DNA from: Saururus chinensis
Taxonomy: Eukaryota; Streptophyta; Magnoliopsida; Piperales; Saururaceae
Length of the DNA: 64,000 nucleotides
Direction: 5' to 3'
Assembly: GCA_035235625.1 (NCBI GenBank)
Contig: CP141146.1
Location: forward strand, 12,518,501 to 12,582,500
Below are positions 33,900 through 47,259 of this stretch, one piece after another; position 1 is the first letter of the stretch, and every line of letters begins with the position of its first letter. Made by a program: the position numbers and the translations under genes. The notes beneath the pieces were generated by a model. That model had not been told where the DNA came from, ran no database searches, and saw only the letters and a list, made by a program, of their open reading frames with translations.

Positions 33900-35190
33900 T
33901 ATATTTAAATTTTGATCAGATAGGAAAAAGTGAATTTTATATATATAATAAGAGGTTTGACAAACAAGTTATGCAAATCAGGTACTTGTCATATGGTATT
34001 CTAGTCAAAGTGCATGTGCTAATGCACATGCTAAACACAAAGCTAAAAAAATAAAAAACATAAGCATAACTCTAGAGAGATTATATGAACAAGTAGTAGA
34101 TCATTTAGACATGTCTATACATGAAGGAAAGTAATGTATCACATTAGTCGCTTTGTATGATAAGTTGCTTCTTAGACAGGGTGGAGAGTTCAAATTGGAT
34201 TTGCATTGAATTTGGGTGTGAAAAATGGACTTGGACAAAATAGAAATTTTTCTTGGAGTCCTCTCAAGATGGCATGGGAATTAGTAGCATAGTGTGTGAT
34301 TGAACATTAAACCAACTAAAATATATATTGCAAGAACCTCACCATTATTTATGAAAGGATTGTTGATCAATCATTGTTTATATAGTAGCATCTATACTGT
34401 GAGGTTGTTATTCAGTTGTTGCTTCGTCAAAGTCTAATAGCTTGAGAGAGTGGGGACTGCTTATTTTGTTATGGGTCTACCCATTCAAGTGCCACTATCT
34501 CACCATTCCTTAATAGACCTTATTCTACATAAATCTCTCCATATGGATCTTCTCCCATACCATATCCTCATATTTCTCTCTTTTGTTGGCTTTCTTTCAA
34601 AAATGATATTTTTGGCAAACAGCTTCTTTAATAGAAGATGAGTTTATGTGTAACAAAGACTTTCAAGGTTCCTATTTGTTACTTAAACACCCATAATGGA
34701 TAACATATGATAAGTTAAAACTATAAAATAGAAAGTTACTTGAATTTAAAGAATGGCAATCTTAATGGCAAGAAGAATGTCAAATTGGAATAACAAGGTC
34801 AATCGACTCAATTTTGCAAGAATTCGTGTACAAAGAATCAAAACTGCCCTCATTTCAGTGTTCATTCCTAGATTCTTGCCTGGAATAAAAATCATGATCG
34901 CACCTTGTGTTCCACATTTATTCTTATCCTAGATTTGTATAGATCCTATTTGCTAGTCTAGTACATAATCTCCAATCTCCCAATAAACACGCACACTGGC
35001 ATAAACGTACAGTCTCTAGAATAGGAATTTTAACTACTTATGGTTGAGGGGTAATTTAGAATGGTTTTGTCTCTAAAATATGAATATTAATTAAAGGGAT
35101 TAGGGGTAATTTAGGTAATATATAAAAATCTCCACCACTTCTAACTTTAATAATAGTATAGATTTTAAAGTAAAAAAAACAAAATAGCTG
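33900..35190. other. Gene-free AT-rich stretch
   Basis: No supportable gene or complete element. Confidence 0.4.
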
Positions 35191-36479
35191 GTAGATATGT
35201 TTTTACTAAAATTACTTTTTTCCTCCACCTTCTTCTCCCTCCTTAGGTTGATGTCACCTCTTCATTTTTTGTTCTCTACCTCCGCCCACGCAGCTGCAAG
35301 TCCCCTGCCTCATAATCCATGACGTTTGATGGCGAGCACACAACCGTGGCGGCAAAGTTGACAGCCAAAAGCAATGTCTAGTTGAGAGGTGTTGTCCCGA
35401 GGTTTATGGAGTGCTTGAAGTAATCACGGAAAAATTGTGTAAAACAAGTCTATGCGGAAAAATCCACAATTCACGTACACTAAGAGCGGCCATGATCAAG
35501 GTCGTGCTAACAAGAAGTGGCAGGTATGACAAAAAACTAAGGTGAACTAACTAAAGGTTAGTCAGCGGCTAAGAAGTATTTAGGCCAGCCACAAGATGTC
35601 AAAATTGGTCACCCAACGACGGCGATTTGACGTCAACTATGTCCCACGTAAGGGGATGAGGGCATGGGTCAATGCTTGAGGATATAGGAGAGGAAGAGGG
35701 CTCTGGTGGTCAACTCAAACATTGACGGAGCCATCCGACAGTCAGGCAACATCTAAACCCTAAATTGCACGTGCGGCCACATGCATATAAGGTAAAAAAG
35801 CCACCAAAAGGGAAGAGGGGTTGGACGGTGGAGGTCCAAAGTCCAAGAGGTGGTGACTAACTAAAGCAGCGACATTGCCAATCGCCACCCACAACCAAAA
35901 CAAATGGTACGAGCAGTTGCGCATTATGTATGTCGGAGGGTGAGGGGTGTCTCAAAATCTAGCCGAGGCGAAGCTAAGACCGCTGGGCCATCATCGATCC
36001 AAGGCCAATGGAGGTAACCCCCACTATCTCTGGGTCGATCGTGCTTACAGGATGTACAAGTAGAGAGGGCCAGCAACTAGTGGCCCCCTGTCATTGCCTA
36101 ACTAGGGCAATGACGTACATAAGCTGACTGGCTAGTGGTTGTCCACTAACAGTGGCCACAACTGAAAAATGGACATATCACACATAGAAAATGAGGAAAA
36201 GGGGGAGTGAGGGCCGGGTGTGATGGTCCATAGCCGACACTGAGCTAGGGTAGAGACTGCCAGAGGTGACTACCCACCCACTCCCATTGTCGCCAAGCTA
36301 GGGCAGAGTCCACGACTGCCAGATGGTAGATGGCAACAACCAAAAAACATACACAAAGCATTTGGCAAGGTGGAATGGAAGAACATAGCAGCAAAAACAG
36401 TGGAGGAGAAGAGAGGGGAGGGGTTTCGGCGGCTCTGATCGACTCTGCCATGGCCTTAGCAACCGAGCAAAGCTGGGTC
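35191..36479. other. GC-rich non-coding block next to an LTR copy
   Basis: Composition resembles the GC-rich middle of the long LTRs in this window. Open frames at 36245-36607 lack domains. It is probably the 5' part of the LTR copy at 36480-37640, but alignment by eye was not convincing. Confidence 0.35.
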
Positions 36480-37640
36480 TGGAGGAGGGTGACAACTCCC
36501 AGTGGGGGAACATGACCCACATAGTGGGTCGTTGGGTTCCAGTTCGAGCCCGGGTCATGTAATTTGACATGTTTGACAAGGACATAGCTAGGGTTCAGGC
36601 CAATCAAATTTTTTTTAACTTGGTCAGGTTCAAGGACTTCTACCTTTCAAAAAATTTTGTAAAAAAATTCCATTGGACCAGACTTTCACGAGTGTTCTAA
36701 CCAAGTTTTAGCAAAGGGAAAAATCTAAAAGCTATGAAATTACCATTTTACTCTTATGAGTGGATCGTAATGGTATTTAATTACCCGACTTTGGCTTCGT
36801 TTCAGGGGCCTATGAGTAGAGTTTAAAATTAGAAAAAATTCCAGTGAGAGGTGATGACAAAACCTAAATTGAGAAGAAGCCACATGATAGAGCAAAGTCT
36901 GAGTGAGTACATAATTAACTATTCTACCCTTAGGGTTAAAGTTGAACCATTAATTGAACCGAGGTTAATTCAAGAGGTTCACAACCACATGAAACCCCTG
37001 AAAAATTACTTGAGGTCCATGACATCAAGGAGTACTCTTGAGATCAATTTTGGACCTTTTAGAGTTCAGGGAAACCCTGAACAAAATAACAAAAATACTC
37101 CTATGAGCGGACCAGCCCGCATTTAAGTGAATAAAATTAATAGACCAATTTGGGATTGAAATCTCTTGAGAGGTTATGGACTTATCCAAGAACAGAGATG
37201 ACTATGTCTCATGTAAAAAATTACTCTAATGCCCTTAAGTGCATTATAATCTATTTTTATAAAAATTTAAGCCCCTAACTCGAGGAGAGTAGGGCACAAG
37301 AGCACATGTCTTTCTAATGTCATAATTAAGTTTGACACTTGATATTACACTCTATTGGGACATGTGTGGGGCTGTATTATTCATGTTTTCATTTGTTTTA
37401 ATATTTATAATTAATCAATGGGGGTTAAATACTTTTAGATTGGGCGAGAACACTTAATTAAGATAAAGACTAAAATATCATCAGAAGGATCTGGGACTAG
37501 TTCATAGAGTGAATAAGGTCTTTGCCCTAACGATTTGCCTTAGTTAATGAATCGATGAAGTTTGGAGTCTTGACCCTAGTCTGAAAGAGACTGATAGGGT
37601 TTGGGATAATTATTCTAAATCCTTATTTGTTCGTCAAGCA
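36480..37640 (+). mobile_element. Third copy of the LTR family, partial
   Basis: Aligns with 21130-22310: both have ACCAAGTTTTAG, then AATTACCC, ATGACATCAAG, GGACATGTGTGGG and AATTAAGATAAAGACTAAAAT in the same order. The TAA/TTA microsatellite of copy two is absent here, so it expanded in copy two only. Homology ends near 37640, where copy two runs into the inverted arm. Confidence 0.7.
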
Positions 37641-37844
37641 CGAATAGGGTTTGAGATGATTTTTTTGAGTCTTAGTTCTATTGAGAATCTATTGATTTGG
37701 TCATGTTGTTGCACCTCCCCGATGGAGGGAGTTCTATGTGAGCCTTTGCATACAACCAATCTATTCAGAATCATTTAGTGTACACACATTTAGATTAGCT
37801 TACATCTTGCTTGGTTGGCTTCTCTCGCCACTTTTGTTCACGTC

Positions 37845-39654
37845 TCACCCCGGGATTTTAGGAAGCATATAAGAATCTTTAATAAAAATATCTGAGCTTA
37901 CCCGGGCCCATGACTGGAGCCACTTGCCATAAGTGATAATAAAATAATTAATTTCTAAGGAACTACCATCCGTGTACAAACACATAAGAGAAAAATAATA
38001 AAGTGAGTTCTTACTTTGTGATTTACGTGCTGTTGAAAACCTTGAAATCACATCGAAAATTCCCAAGTAGGCCTTTCTACCTGCACAATAATGCTTCATT
38101 AGGTCCTACAAGGTATGGGGGGTAGTGAATATTTTAAAATACTCAGTAAGAGAGTTTATACAATCAGGTATGAAGTAAACACATGGCAGTTTCACAACAC
38201 ACAAATATATATACTATTTTTCATAAAAACAGGGTGTGTCTCTCACCCAAAATCTCCCCTAGAGTTTCTTCCTACATATCGAAGATACTCTCAGGGTCTG
38301 TAAGCTCTCACAGCTCGCTACAAGTGTCCCATACACATAATCCATCCTATGGACTTTGCTACAGATACAAAGTAATAACCTCTTACTTCTCTATGGATCA
38401 TCGCAAAATATCTTATGCTTGTGGAGAGAAGAGCCACCCATGCTTGTGGAGAGAAGAGACACCTATACTCATAGGGCACCGAGATCAAGAGAATAAAGAG
38501 TCTTCCTATGATACTCTCTACCCTAGCGCATGTAGCCTTGATAGGTGACCTTTGTTAGGGGCTAATTAAGGGTCTTGCCCTTCGTTAGGGGCTCACCAAG
38601 ATAAAATAGGTGTAGTGCATCTAATTCTAAACTAGATTATAACAGTGCCTTCATCTAATCCAAGGAGCTCCATTAGGGCGCCCAACAATAGCTCCAGACA
38701 ACCAAAACATTCTTGAGTCCCATGGTCATAACTAAAACATTCTTGAGTTTCCAAACTCATAAAGGGTAATTTTTCTTTAAACATTATCTCCCAATGTTTA
38801 TACTTTTAAAAATCCTAGCCTTGCCTCTACAAGCCATGAGAGCGTCACTATTAACAATTACAAAGATAAGGTTGGTCGCTCATTCCAACGAGACAACTAC
38901 CCTTTATTTGTCCATTTAAAGACTTGATCACCATGCTTAAACATATTTTCAAAAATAATATTGAGAATCCTCCTTTCGACAAGGACGAGTCACGTGAAGT
39001 CTGGCACACTCGATTTAGGTAAGAACACCTCTTGAACGACTCAAATCGGAATTGAAATAACTTAGAACGAGAGAAATGAAGTTTGAGGAGCGTGGGAGAG
39101 AAAACTAGAAAAACTTGAAAAATTGGAAGCCCATGCGTGTTTATATACGCGCGTGAGGCAGTTTAACCGCAGTCACACATCACTCAAGTGGAGTGTCGTG
39201 CCCTCGATGTACTGCACACGGGCCCATCCTGTGCGTCCCTCCCGCTGATGTGCGAAACGCGTAAACCAGATGATGCAATAAATAATATTTCTATTATTTA
39301 TTAAAAAAATAAAAACTTTAAATGCACATAACTTTCTCTCTCGTCATCTGATTCATGTGTTCTTGGTACTATTGGGCTCATTTGACGAGCCCTACAAAAT
39401 TATACGCCATATGGGCAGGTTATCCCGTACTGTTCAAGTGGGTCCTGCCCCATGTGGCATGCTTCTCGATGTTGTAACTTTTGACCCCGATGTTCAATTT
39501 AGGCATTCTTGAGCTCGTTATGCTCGTTTCTTCGAGTTCTAACATACCCATATAAAAACCCACTAAATATCTGCCTCTAAATAATTTAAAATTATTAAAA
39601 ATCTTAAAATAGCTTTATTAGAGGCAAATATACCGAAAATTCTTGGTCGTTATA
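37845..39654 (-). mobile_element. Long-LTR retrotransposon LTR, minus orientation
   Basis: Read in reverse, it starts TATAACGACCAAGAATTTTC at 39654, close to the TGTAACGTCCAAGAATTTTC start of the LTR at 2682. A TATA box (reverse complement of TTATATAC, 39141-39148) lies about 510 bp inside, after GC-rich sequence. The far end near 37845 (CCCCGGGATTTTAGG on the plus strand) is uncertain. No internal region adjoins it. Confidence 0.5.
38412..38462. repeat. Two-unit tandem repeat, about 27 bp
   Basis: ATGCTTGTGGAGAGAAGAG occurs twice in succession within the minus-strand LTR. Confidence 0.6.
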
Positions 39655-39889
39655 ATTCAGGTGCAATGTGTGGGCTATGTCCTTCCTCTCTGGTCAGGTC
39701 CTTAGGGGCTAATTTGGATTATAGTACTTTATGGTGGATTGCAGGGCCACACTATGGATACTTCCTTGTGTGGGTGATCTATGGTGGATGTATTATTTCA
39801 CTTAGATTAACATTTGATGAATCTGTTTATTTTTGGGATTGGAAAATGTTATTAATTAATAAACAAAGGTTCAAGAGATAATTAATAAA

Positions 39890-40125
39890 ATTGCTTGTTA
39901 TTTCTTGTTTAATTAGAATAAGTGAAACACCTAAAAAACTTCCATCAAATGTATGCTAGTTTAAAACACATAAGCATTGCATGTTTGATATTATGTTTCT
40001 TGAGATACGGTAGTTTTTAGGCAAAACTATGTCCAAATCCGATCTTATTAGAATTAACATTGGAAATGTTGTCTAACGAGTACGTAGGTAACTAATATCT
40101 TGGTAATGTTAACCTGATCCAAAAA
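39890..40125 (+). repeat. Dispersed repeat, plus copy
   Basis: Matches the reverse complement of 63440-63690. Shared blocks are CTTGAGATA, AACATTGGA(A/G)ATGTTGT, and GAGTACGTAGG(T/C)AACTAA. The TACGTAGGCAAC-like block is common in plant LTRs, so both are probably LTR fragments. Confidence 0.6.
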
Positions 40126-40794
40126 ATATTAATTAATACTTTTGTTCTTTTAGAAACTTTTCTCTAATGGGAGGAGATATTGATCTATTGTTCTTTGGTC
40201 TTGTTGGTTACAAATTCTTTAGGTGATGACTAGCGAGACCAGGATGTCAATGGGGGATTGAGGATGATGTTGCACTTGTGGGATCTAGTTTCTTACTTTT
40301 GTAATTTTGTAAGTAATTATAATTTATTGGCATGAGAGCCAACTTTACTTGGTTATTTATTTTCAAATAGGTGATAGACTTATACTTAGAGGGTTAACCT
40401 GATTTTTATAAAATTTTGATATTTATAGTATTATCATATGTTTTAATTTTCATATTTATCAACTTCAATTACCATAAACTAAATATTTAATTGAAGGATT
40501 TGTTTTGTATTTAAGAAAAAAAATTCTCTTGATTTACTGTGTTTCATTTATTAAAAAAGATTTTGAAGATATGGATCATGACACATGCCAAATGGGGTGC
40601 CTAACTTTAATAAGGGGTAGGGGTGATGCCTTATTTAATTTTTTTACATGATATAGTGCTTAATTCGGTTAATTTTATTCTTTCTCCTCATGTAATGAAA
40701 TTTCTGTTTACTTTTTTTTTCCAATCGAATCTCAAGTATAAAAGTTTGTTAGACATATTTGGTGTAGAATTTTTTTTAAATAAATTTAATATAT

Positions 40795-40798
<4 letters not shown>

Positions 40799-40830
<32 letters not shown>
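40799..40830. repeat. TA microsatellite
   Basis: About sixteen TA units. Confidence 0.9.
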
Positions 40831-40833
<3 letters not shown>

Positions 40834-40880
40834 AATAAGTGTTTATGAGTTTCAAAACTTTTTAGAATTGGTAAAATTAA

Positions 40881-41042
40881 GGAAAATAATCACCCAATAA
40901 ATCTGTCCAACAAAACCCTTAATTTAACTAAGTTTTGATCAGACATAAAATATGGGACTAGTGAGGCCCCCATGTTCAATCCAACCAAAACTCAATTGGA
41001 GGGTTTTGTTGGACATATTTGTTGAATGTGTGTCACTATCTT
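40881..41042. mobile_element. Foldback MITE, diverged
   Basis: TGTCCAACAAAACCCT near 40902 pairs with AGGGTTTTGTTGGACA near 40999. The arms extend outward over about 20 more imperfect bases. The loop carries GGGACTAGTGAGGCCCC. Layout resembles the 173-bp MITE at 56993 but sequence similarity is limited. Confidence 0.6.
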
Positions 41043-41049
41043 AAAATAA

Positions 41050-41246
41050 TACTCATACTATCTCATATTAATTAGTAGTCTACATTTAGAAAATTGTGAT
41101 ATTTAAGAAAGTTAATTTATTTAATTATTGTCTCCATTTAGTAGTTTACTCTATCCACTCATCAATATAATAAGGATACCATGGAATTAGACAATTAATA
41201 TGGGACAATTTTTTTTAAATGTATATAATTAATATAAAACGGAGGG
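41050..41246. mobile_element. Possible diverged Stowaway-like element
   Basis: ACTATCTCATATTAATTA at the left and TTAATATAAAACGGAGGGA at the right look like eroded Stowaway ends. The flanking TA is not clear. Confidence 0.35.
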
Positions 41247-42122
41247 ATTTTTTTAAATCTCTAGGTGAGTTAGCTAAAAGAACGATGTAGAGATTTAGAT
41301 GATTGAAAAGCCTTGATGACTTTCAGGTAAAAAAATAAATTTAAAATTTTCAAAATAGTATCTTAAAATGTTCAAAATTGTTTTCAACATTTGTACAAGA
41401 TCCTAATGAGTAATAGAGAAATTTCCTATAAATTTTATATGTTTTCTATAAATTTCAAAATATTTTCTCTATGTTTTGGAAACAATTTATATGAGTCTTG
41501 TTAGTATGGGTTTGACCCATTTGTCAAGGCATGTGCTGGGTGCAATGACCCAATCACCCTGCTAAGAAATATGTGTAATTGGATCTTGATCCGACAGCTT
41601 GCAATGCACGTGATACACTCTCACTTTTAGCTTCCTATATAAGTTGCAAGAACGTTTTCTATAAATTTCTCACAAAGTTCCATATCGGTTGATGAAACAT
41701 TTTCTTTGATAATGTGATTCTGATGGGATAATAACTTTCAAATGATCAACTTACCTTCTTGCTATTCGACTGATACTAGTGATGAGCTTTATTACTATAC
41801 GCCCATTAATTAAAATGTTTGTGGTTAACTAATTGTCTGTGTTGTCAAGAATGTCCTTGTTGGTTCATACGAGATTCTATGTGCCCCATGTTATTCGGGT
41901 CAGAGTGTAAGCTAGTGATGCTTTTGGCTACTGGACTATCGCTATCCATGTGACTCCACCACTTCTCGCCTAGCAGTATGACGCTTGTATTGCTCTCCTG
42001 CAACCATGTTTTCAAGGTTTAAGCTGCTTCTATTTCACTCGTGGCTACTACATGAATCACTTTTGCTTTTTGGAGAAAAAAATGTCACTCATTTATGAAG
42101 GAAAGCATAGTTTAGTCATATA

Positions 42123-42324
42123 CTCCCTCCGTACATCTTATATTAATAACTACATTTGAAAAATTAGTGGTTTTATTAAATAGTGACACCAATCTAAAAA
42201 AGAGAAAATAAGCTTATGATACTCTTTTTTAAATACCAAATCACTTACATTGAATAAAAAATGAGCTATTAATAGGGAACAAACTTTTTTGCCAAATAGA
42301 ACTATTAAATTAAGATGGAGAGAG
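42123..42324. mobile_element. Stowaway-like MITE, 202 bp
   Basis: CTCCCTCCGTACATCTTA at the left and TAAGATGGAGAGAG at the right, flanked by TA at 42121-42122 and 42325-42326. This is the classical Stowaway layout of Tc1/mariner-type elements. Confidence 0.75.
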
Positions 42325-42329
42325 TATAA

Positions 42330-45300
42330 TTTGAGATCTCAAAATTCTCAGTTCTTAGAAAGACATGTGATCAGATAAGAAAGAGGCCAGTAAATAAGAG
42401 CAAAATTAAAGAAAAAATTTTTATGTTAATCATCATTTTATGTAATGATGAGTAATTCACCTCCCCCTCTTTTAGCCAATCTACCCCCTTCATATGGTTG
42501 GTAGATATGGTAGATATTCACTATCCTTACGTTTCTTAAATATCTACTGACTGTGCACAAGTAGTCTGGGATGGCTAAAACAGTGACTTGAGAGTGGATA
42601 CATAGATAAGACTAATTTATATAATGAATTTATGTCTGAATTATAACTAATAATGTCAGCTTAAATTGTGCAAAAATTCAAAAGATGAACAATTGACAAC
42701 TACTGTGGAAACATCAGAGAATCAGCTGCATGTAAATGGCAGAAGTTAATTATTTTTACAAAGATTGGGCTAGTAAAAAACTTGGATACAATGTCTCAAT
42801 GTGTCGGTCATGCATGAATTATTGGCACGATTTTCATGGATTTTGGTAGCTACAAGATGATCAAGATCAACCTAAGTACTTAGATAAAATATAAAAATAA
42901 GAATTATATACTTGTGTATCGTTTTGACCTAAAGTCTTATCACTTCAAGAGTTCAAGTTGGTTTTTTTCATGCTTTCAACTAAGGATATGTGCATTGTCC
43001 TAAAGAGGTGGTGGTCCATGCCAGTTTTTTCTTCCCAGTCACTATCCCGACTTATTTTTTTGTTTACCAAGCGTAATGGAAACTCAACTTCCAGCAAGTG
43101 TCTCTATTGGTCCCGGCTTCATTCTGATATAGACCTTTCTGTCCCATTGTCTTATATCTGCACTAAAATGTGCATGCTTGCTTTAGGGCCTCTGGCCTTT
43201 TCTCCTCTTCTTCTTCTGCAACATGACAAAACGCTTGTTTTGGAGAGACAGCTTGACTAAGACATATGATGTACTACATTGATAGTTCTAATGAAGACAA
43301 AGCTACTCTTATTCTTCTTGAATTGCCCTGGACACCAGAAAGAGGCATGGAACTAGATTTTGAAGCCAGCATAGGTGGCCTTGTGGTGTTTCTAGAACAT
43401 GCATGCATTAACACCGTAAGATCATCTTTCCACTTCTGGCTTAACATTTTTCATTAAATAACACATTAGAAGATACAGTAATTTTTTGTCATATAAAGTT
43501 GACCCACGTGTAAAATTCTTGAATATAAACCTTCCTTGTATTAAATCTTTGAACCTTTGATATATAGTGCATGCAATTATATTGCAACTTTCATTATGAA
43601 TTGATCACAAATATGTTCTGCATATTTTATGTTTGTTAGTAAGTGACACCAAAGTAAATGGTGATAACTCCACATTTTACTCATCTGTAAATGAATTACC
43701 TATGCTATGATCACCACCTATTGGTTAATTTGTCACCATTATCACCTCCCATTGGTTCAGCCACTCATAGGGGGCCACCACAATGAGAACACCATGGATG
43801 GAAATTGGACCCCTTGATCATCTTGTAGATACAAGATCCACTTAATTAAGATCTTGATTTTCATCCTTAAAAATTCTTAAAGGCTTCCAAAAGCTTAATT
43901 AAATGTGCCTTTAACCTCCAAATGAATTGAAACTTAATGATCCTCTACTAAAGGGGTTCCCTTTCATTCTTTGGTAGTGGACCCCCTGTGAGAAAGTAAA
44001 ATCAGACTTGTTAATCTCTTTTTTTCACTCTCTTTGTCCAAAGAAAAATGTCCGCTTTGCATTTTGAGTAGCACTTGTTGCAAAGCCAATGAAACAGTGT
44101 TCAACTAGTGTTGTGAAAGAACAGCAATAATGGCCCCCCTTCCACTCTATGATTCCCGAGGCTCAAACAACGGACCTAAAAAATCATTCAGCATAACATG
44201 CATATGCAACAGAATGGAATGAGGTCATGTTTGTTAATCAGTGACTAGATTGACATGATAAATAAGTAGTCATATAGCATTATGCTCAGTTGTTTCCGGA
44301 GAATGCTGGTCAAAACAAGACAGCTTCTTACTATTAGTAATTATAACTCATAACTAGAAAGTAGAGACTTCCTTTAACCTGTGCATGAGAATGGAACAGT
44401 GGGGACCCTTTACTCAGTACTGACTATTACTGCATTGTTAGCTCAAACTTTTTCATTGACTACCAACATGTCCATGAATATATTGCATCATTTTTCTGTT
44501 CCATTGACATAGCTTTAAGGAGTATATTTGATGGATAGTGTTGCTAATATGTGATTATCTTGCTAAACTATGTTGTTCCCATATTAACACCTTCATTGTG
44601 TCGGAAAATAAATGACCTAAGCTGCGATGCCTGCGTGATTAATGCTTAGATTGCTCTTGAAACTAGGGCATCTTGCTGGTGTAACCCATTTGTAGAATAT
44701 CTTTTATAAGAGAATAAGAGATTATCAAGGACACTTTAATGAGTAAATGTAATATTATAACCCTTTCTTTGTCAAGACAATGCAAAAATCTGACATTTTT
44801 AATGCTATTGACCTAGCTGCAAACGGCCATGATGAGCTGAATGCTTGTGTTGTTTTAAGAGACAGAATCATGGACTATGCTATGTAGAAATAAAGAGGGT
44901 CTGATGCTTAAGAATTATGAGAACAACTTGGTGTCTGCAGGTAGTGGAGGGCCTTGCACTTTGTCATCTGGGTTTCTCTGTATCACAACTTTACCAGCCC
45001 ACTACTGGTATGCTTAGCTACTAAAAGAGGTATACAAGCAAACAAGTTAAAAAAAAACCTAACACTGAATTTCACTTTGGTGGATTCTCAATCATAGGCA
45101 GCAAAAGATGATTTGGATTAGCAACAAAGAGCACAATTATCATGTGTTTCCAAACTTTTGATCTTTAAGAGATAAGACTGATGAGTGGCGGTCCCACTGA
45201 CTTGATGTGCCACAAATCTACGGTGTTACTGGCTTCTAATTAGAATCTGAAGGTCACAGTTGTGCCAGATGTGCCTTCTGCCTAGAAAAATTTGGAAGGG

Positions 45301-46480
45301 TTGGTGGTGGGTGGTGGGGTAATATTTATGTATTAATTTGTATATTCAATGGATTTGGCTTCAAGACATTGCCTCCCACATAGGGAAAATTTTGAATAAG
45401 TGATGCTATAAAGGTCCAAAAGTTGTAGATTTGGGGGTTGATTCACAATGCTAGGTCAAGATTCTCACACTGAGATTGTTTGCAGTTTGGAAGGGAAGAG
45501 GGGTCCAGTTGAAACTTCTGTCTAGTATATGGTCTTCAATTTTACTTTTCTTCAACAATGAAGAATGATGGTGGGTGCCTCTAAGCTTTAGGGCATGGCC
45601 TTGGATACCCTAGAGGCTTACATACAAAACCCTAATCTTCCACACATGGCCCACAATGGATACTTTGTAACATTGACAGTTGCGTTAGGAAGAAGACATC
45701 AAGTTGTGCCCACATTTGGGGCCATGCTATTATAGCCCCCCCTCATGGTGAAAAACCCTGGAAATTTATCTACCATGATTTTAAGTATCTCCCCAACCTT
45801 TTTTGCAAGTCAAAGGGGTTAACTTATCATCAAATTTGCATGTTGGAATAATTTTACGACCGCTTACGCCTAGGAATGCTCGCTACTATGCCTTCATTGT
45901 TCCTCAGATCGAGCAGACCTAGGATTCTCACTTGGTCAATTGTTATTATATCACTAGATTGATTAATTGCATCCATTAATCAATTTAAGGTATTTTAAAA
46001 TACTCTTAACAATTCTGAAATTTTATGTCTTTGGACAACTCTCCCTAAGTTTTCACCCTCTAGAGTTGGTAAAAGTTTTGTCACTTCAATTTTCTGGAGT
46101 TAGTGACAACTCCCCCTAAATTAATCGAATTAATTGATCTGCATTTTTGGCTTTCCAAGAAATTCTATAAAAAATGTGATGATAAATTTATTTATAGATC
46201 TAATGGGAGTTCCTTAATCAGCTTCATACATTTTGTAATCCAAATGTGTTTGTTTAAAGAACATACTTCAGAAATCAATCAGCAGCATAACCTATTGTAC
46301 CAAATCTTATACAAGTCTTGAAAGAAAGACCCTACTTGATTTGCTCTTAAACAAACATTCCTAAAATAGATTTCTTAAGTAAATCAAATTTTGTAAGAAT
46401 TAATTACTTAGGATAAAGATAAATATGTGGGTAAAAAACACATAACATACCGTCACATTCAAGGGAAAAAAATTATATAC
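42330..46480. other. Gene-free stretch of unknown content
   Basis: About 4 kb with few obvious repeats. Frames at 42958-43260 (100 codons) and 43266-43457 (63 codons) show no recognisable domain and no convincing splice partner. I saw no microRNA or tRNA sequence that I know. Confidence 0.35.
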
Positions 46481-46488
46481 CACAATAT

Positions 46489-46642
46489 CCTCTATAATAT
46501 CTTTCATGTTACAAGAGTCATTGATCATCGAGATCAATAGTGCACATGCTAATGTACACCAATGCCATTGTGTGCTAGCATGTACGCTGTATAGCCCAAT
46601 GATCGATAACTCGAATAACGTGGAGGATATCCTAAAGGATGT
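46489..46642. mobile_element. Foldback MITE
   Basis: Arms from CAATATCCTC (left) and its counterpart GAGGATATCC (right) run inward to GTGCACATGCTAATGTACAC against GTGTGCTAGCATGTACGC around a short CCAATGCCATTG centre. Shares the ATC(A/G)ATAGTGCACAT core with the elements at 4733, 46958 and 60138. Confidence 0.6.
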
Positions 46643-46957
46643 AAGTGGGAGAACAAATTTTTTTCCCCATATTTAGACTTCAAAGTTTTCCATCTAAAAC
46701 TAGCATACACATGACGAATTTACGCTCAGAAAGTATGCCATCAAAATTAATAATTAATAATTAACGCATACATGGCAGCAAATTAAGAACTTAGAGCTAT
46801 GGTCAATCATATCAAATGGGCAATGCAGAACTTCAGCCTAGCATACAAGCCGGGCATTAAAAAAAGTGAAAGCTCTATGGAAATAAATGAGATGAAGATT
46901 AATTAGTACAATTAATTTTTCCTAAGATTGCCTATTATAAATATTTTTATTATTTTT

Positions 46958-47126
46958 AATATTTCATTTTAACAATGAACCCAGCATAAAAAATGTAAGG
47001 GAGTCTTTTATCCACAAAATCAATAATGTATATATTAACGCACATTAACACCAACATTGTTGATCTCAAATATCAAAATTTTTTATGTGTTCTTTATACA
47101 TAGCTCATTGTCCTATTGAAGCATGA
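46958..47126. mobile_element. Foldback MITE, same family as 60138-60355
   Basis: The left arm has ACAATGAACCCAGCATAA and GGGAGTC, then ATCAATAATGTATATATTAACGCACATTAACACC; the right arm reversed has GGACAATGAGC, ACACATAAAAAA and GAGATCAACAATG. The inner part is partly deleted. Confidence 0.55.
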
Positions 47127-47259
47127 AAAACTCTTCCTTTCGCATAATACACAAACTAGGCAAACTCTTATTTTAGAGTATTTTTAATAATTAAAATAAA
47201 AATATATAATTATTTAAACAATTATTAACTTCCCTCTAACTCCTAAAAAAAAAAACGTG

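Noticed and set aside
36245-36607. 120- and 95-codon minus-strand frames
   Set aside because: They overlap each other in different frames within LTR-like sequence and lack any known motif.
42958-43457. Two adjacent plus-strand frames of 100 and 63 codons
   Set aside because: No family recognised, no supporting splice sites or shared frame; not enough to call a gene.
45576-45630. Hairpin around GCCTCTAAGC and ACCCTAGAGGC as a microRNA precursor
   Set aside because: The stem is too short and imperfect, and neither arm resembles a microRNA I know.
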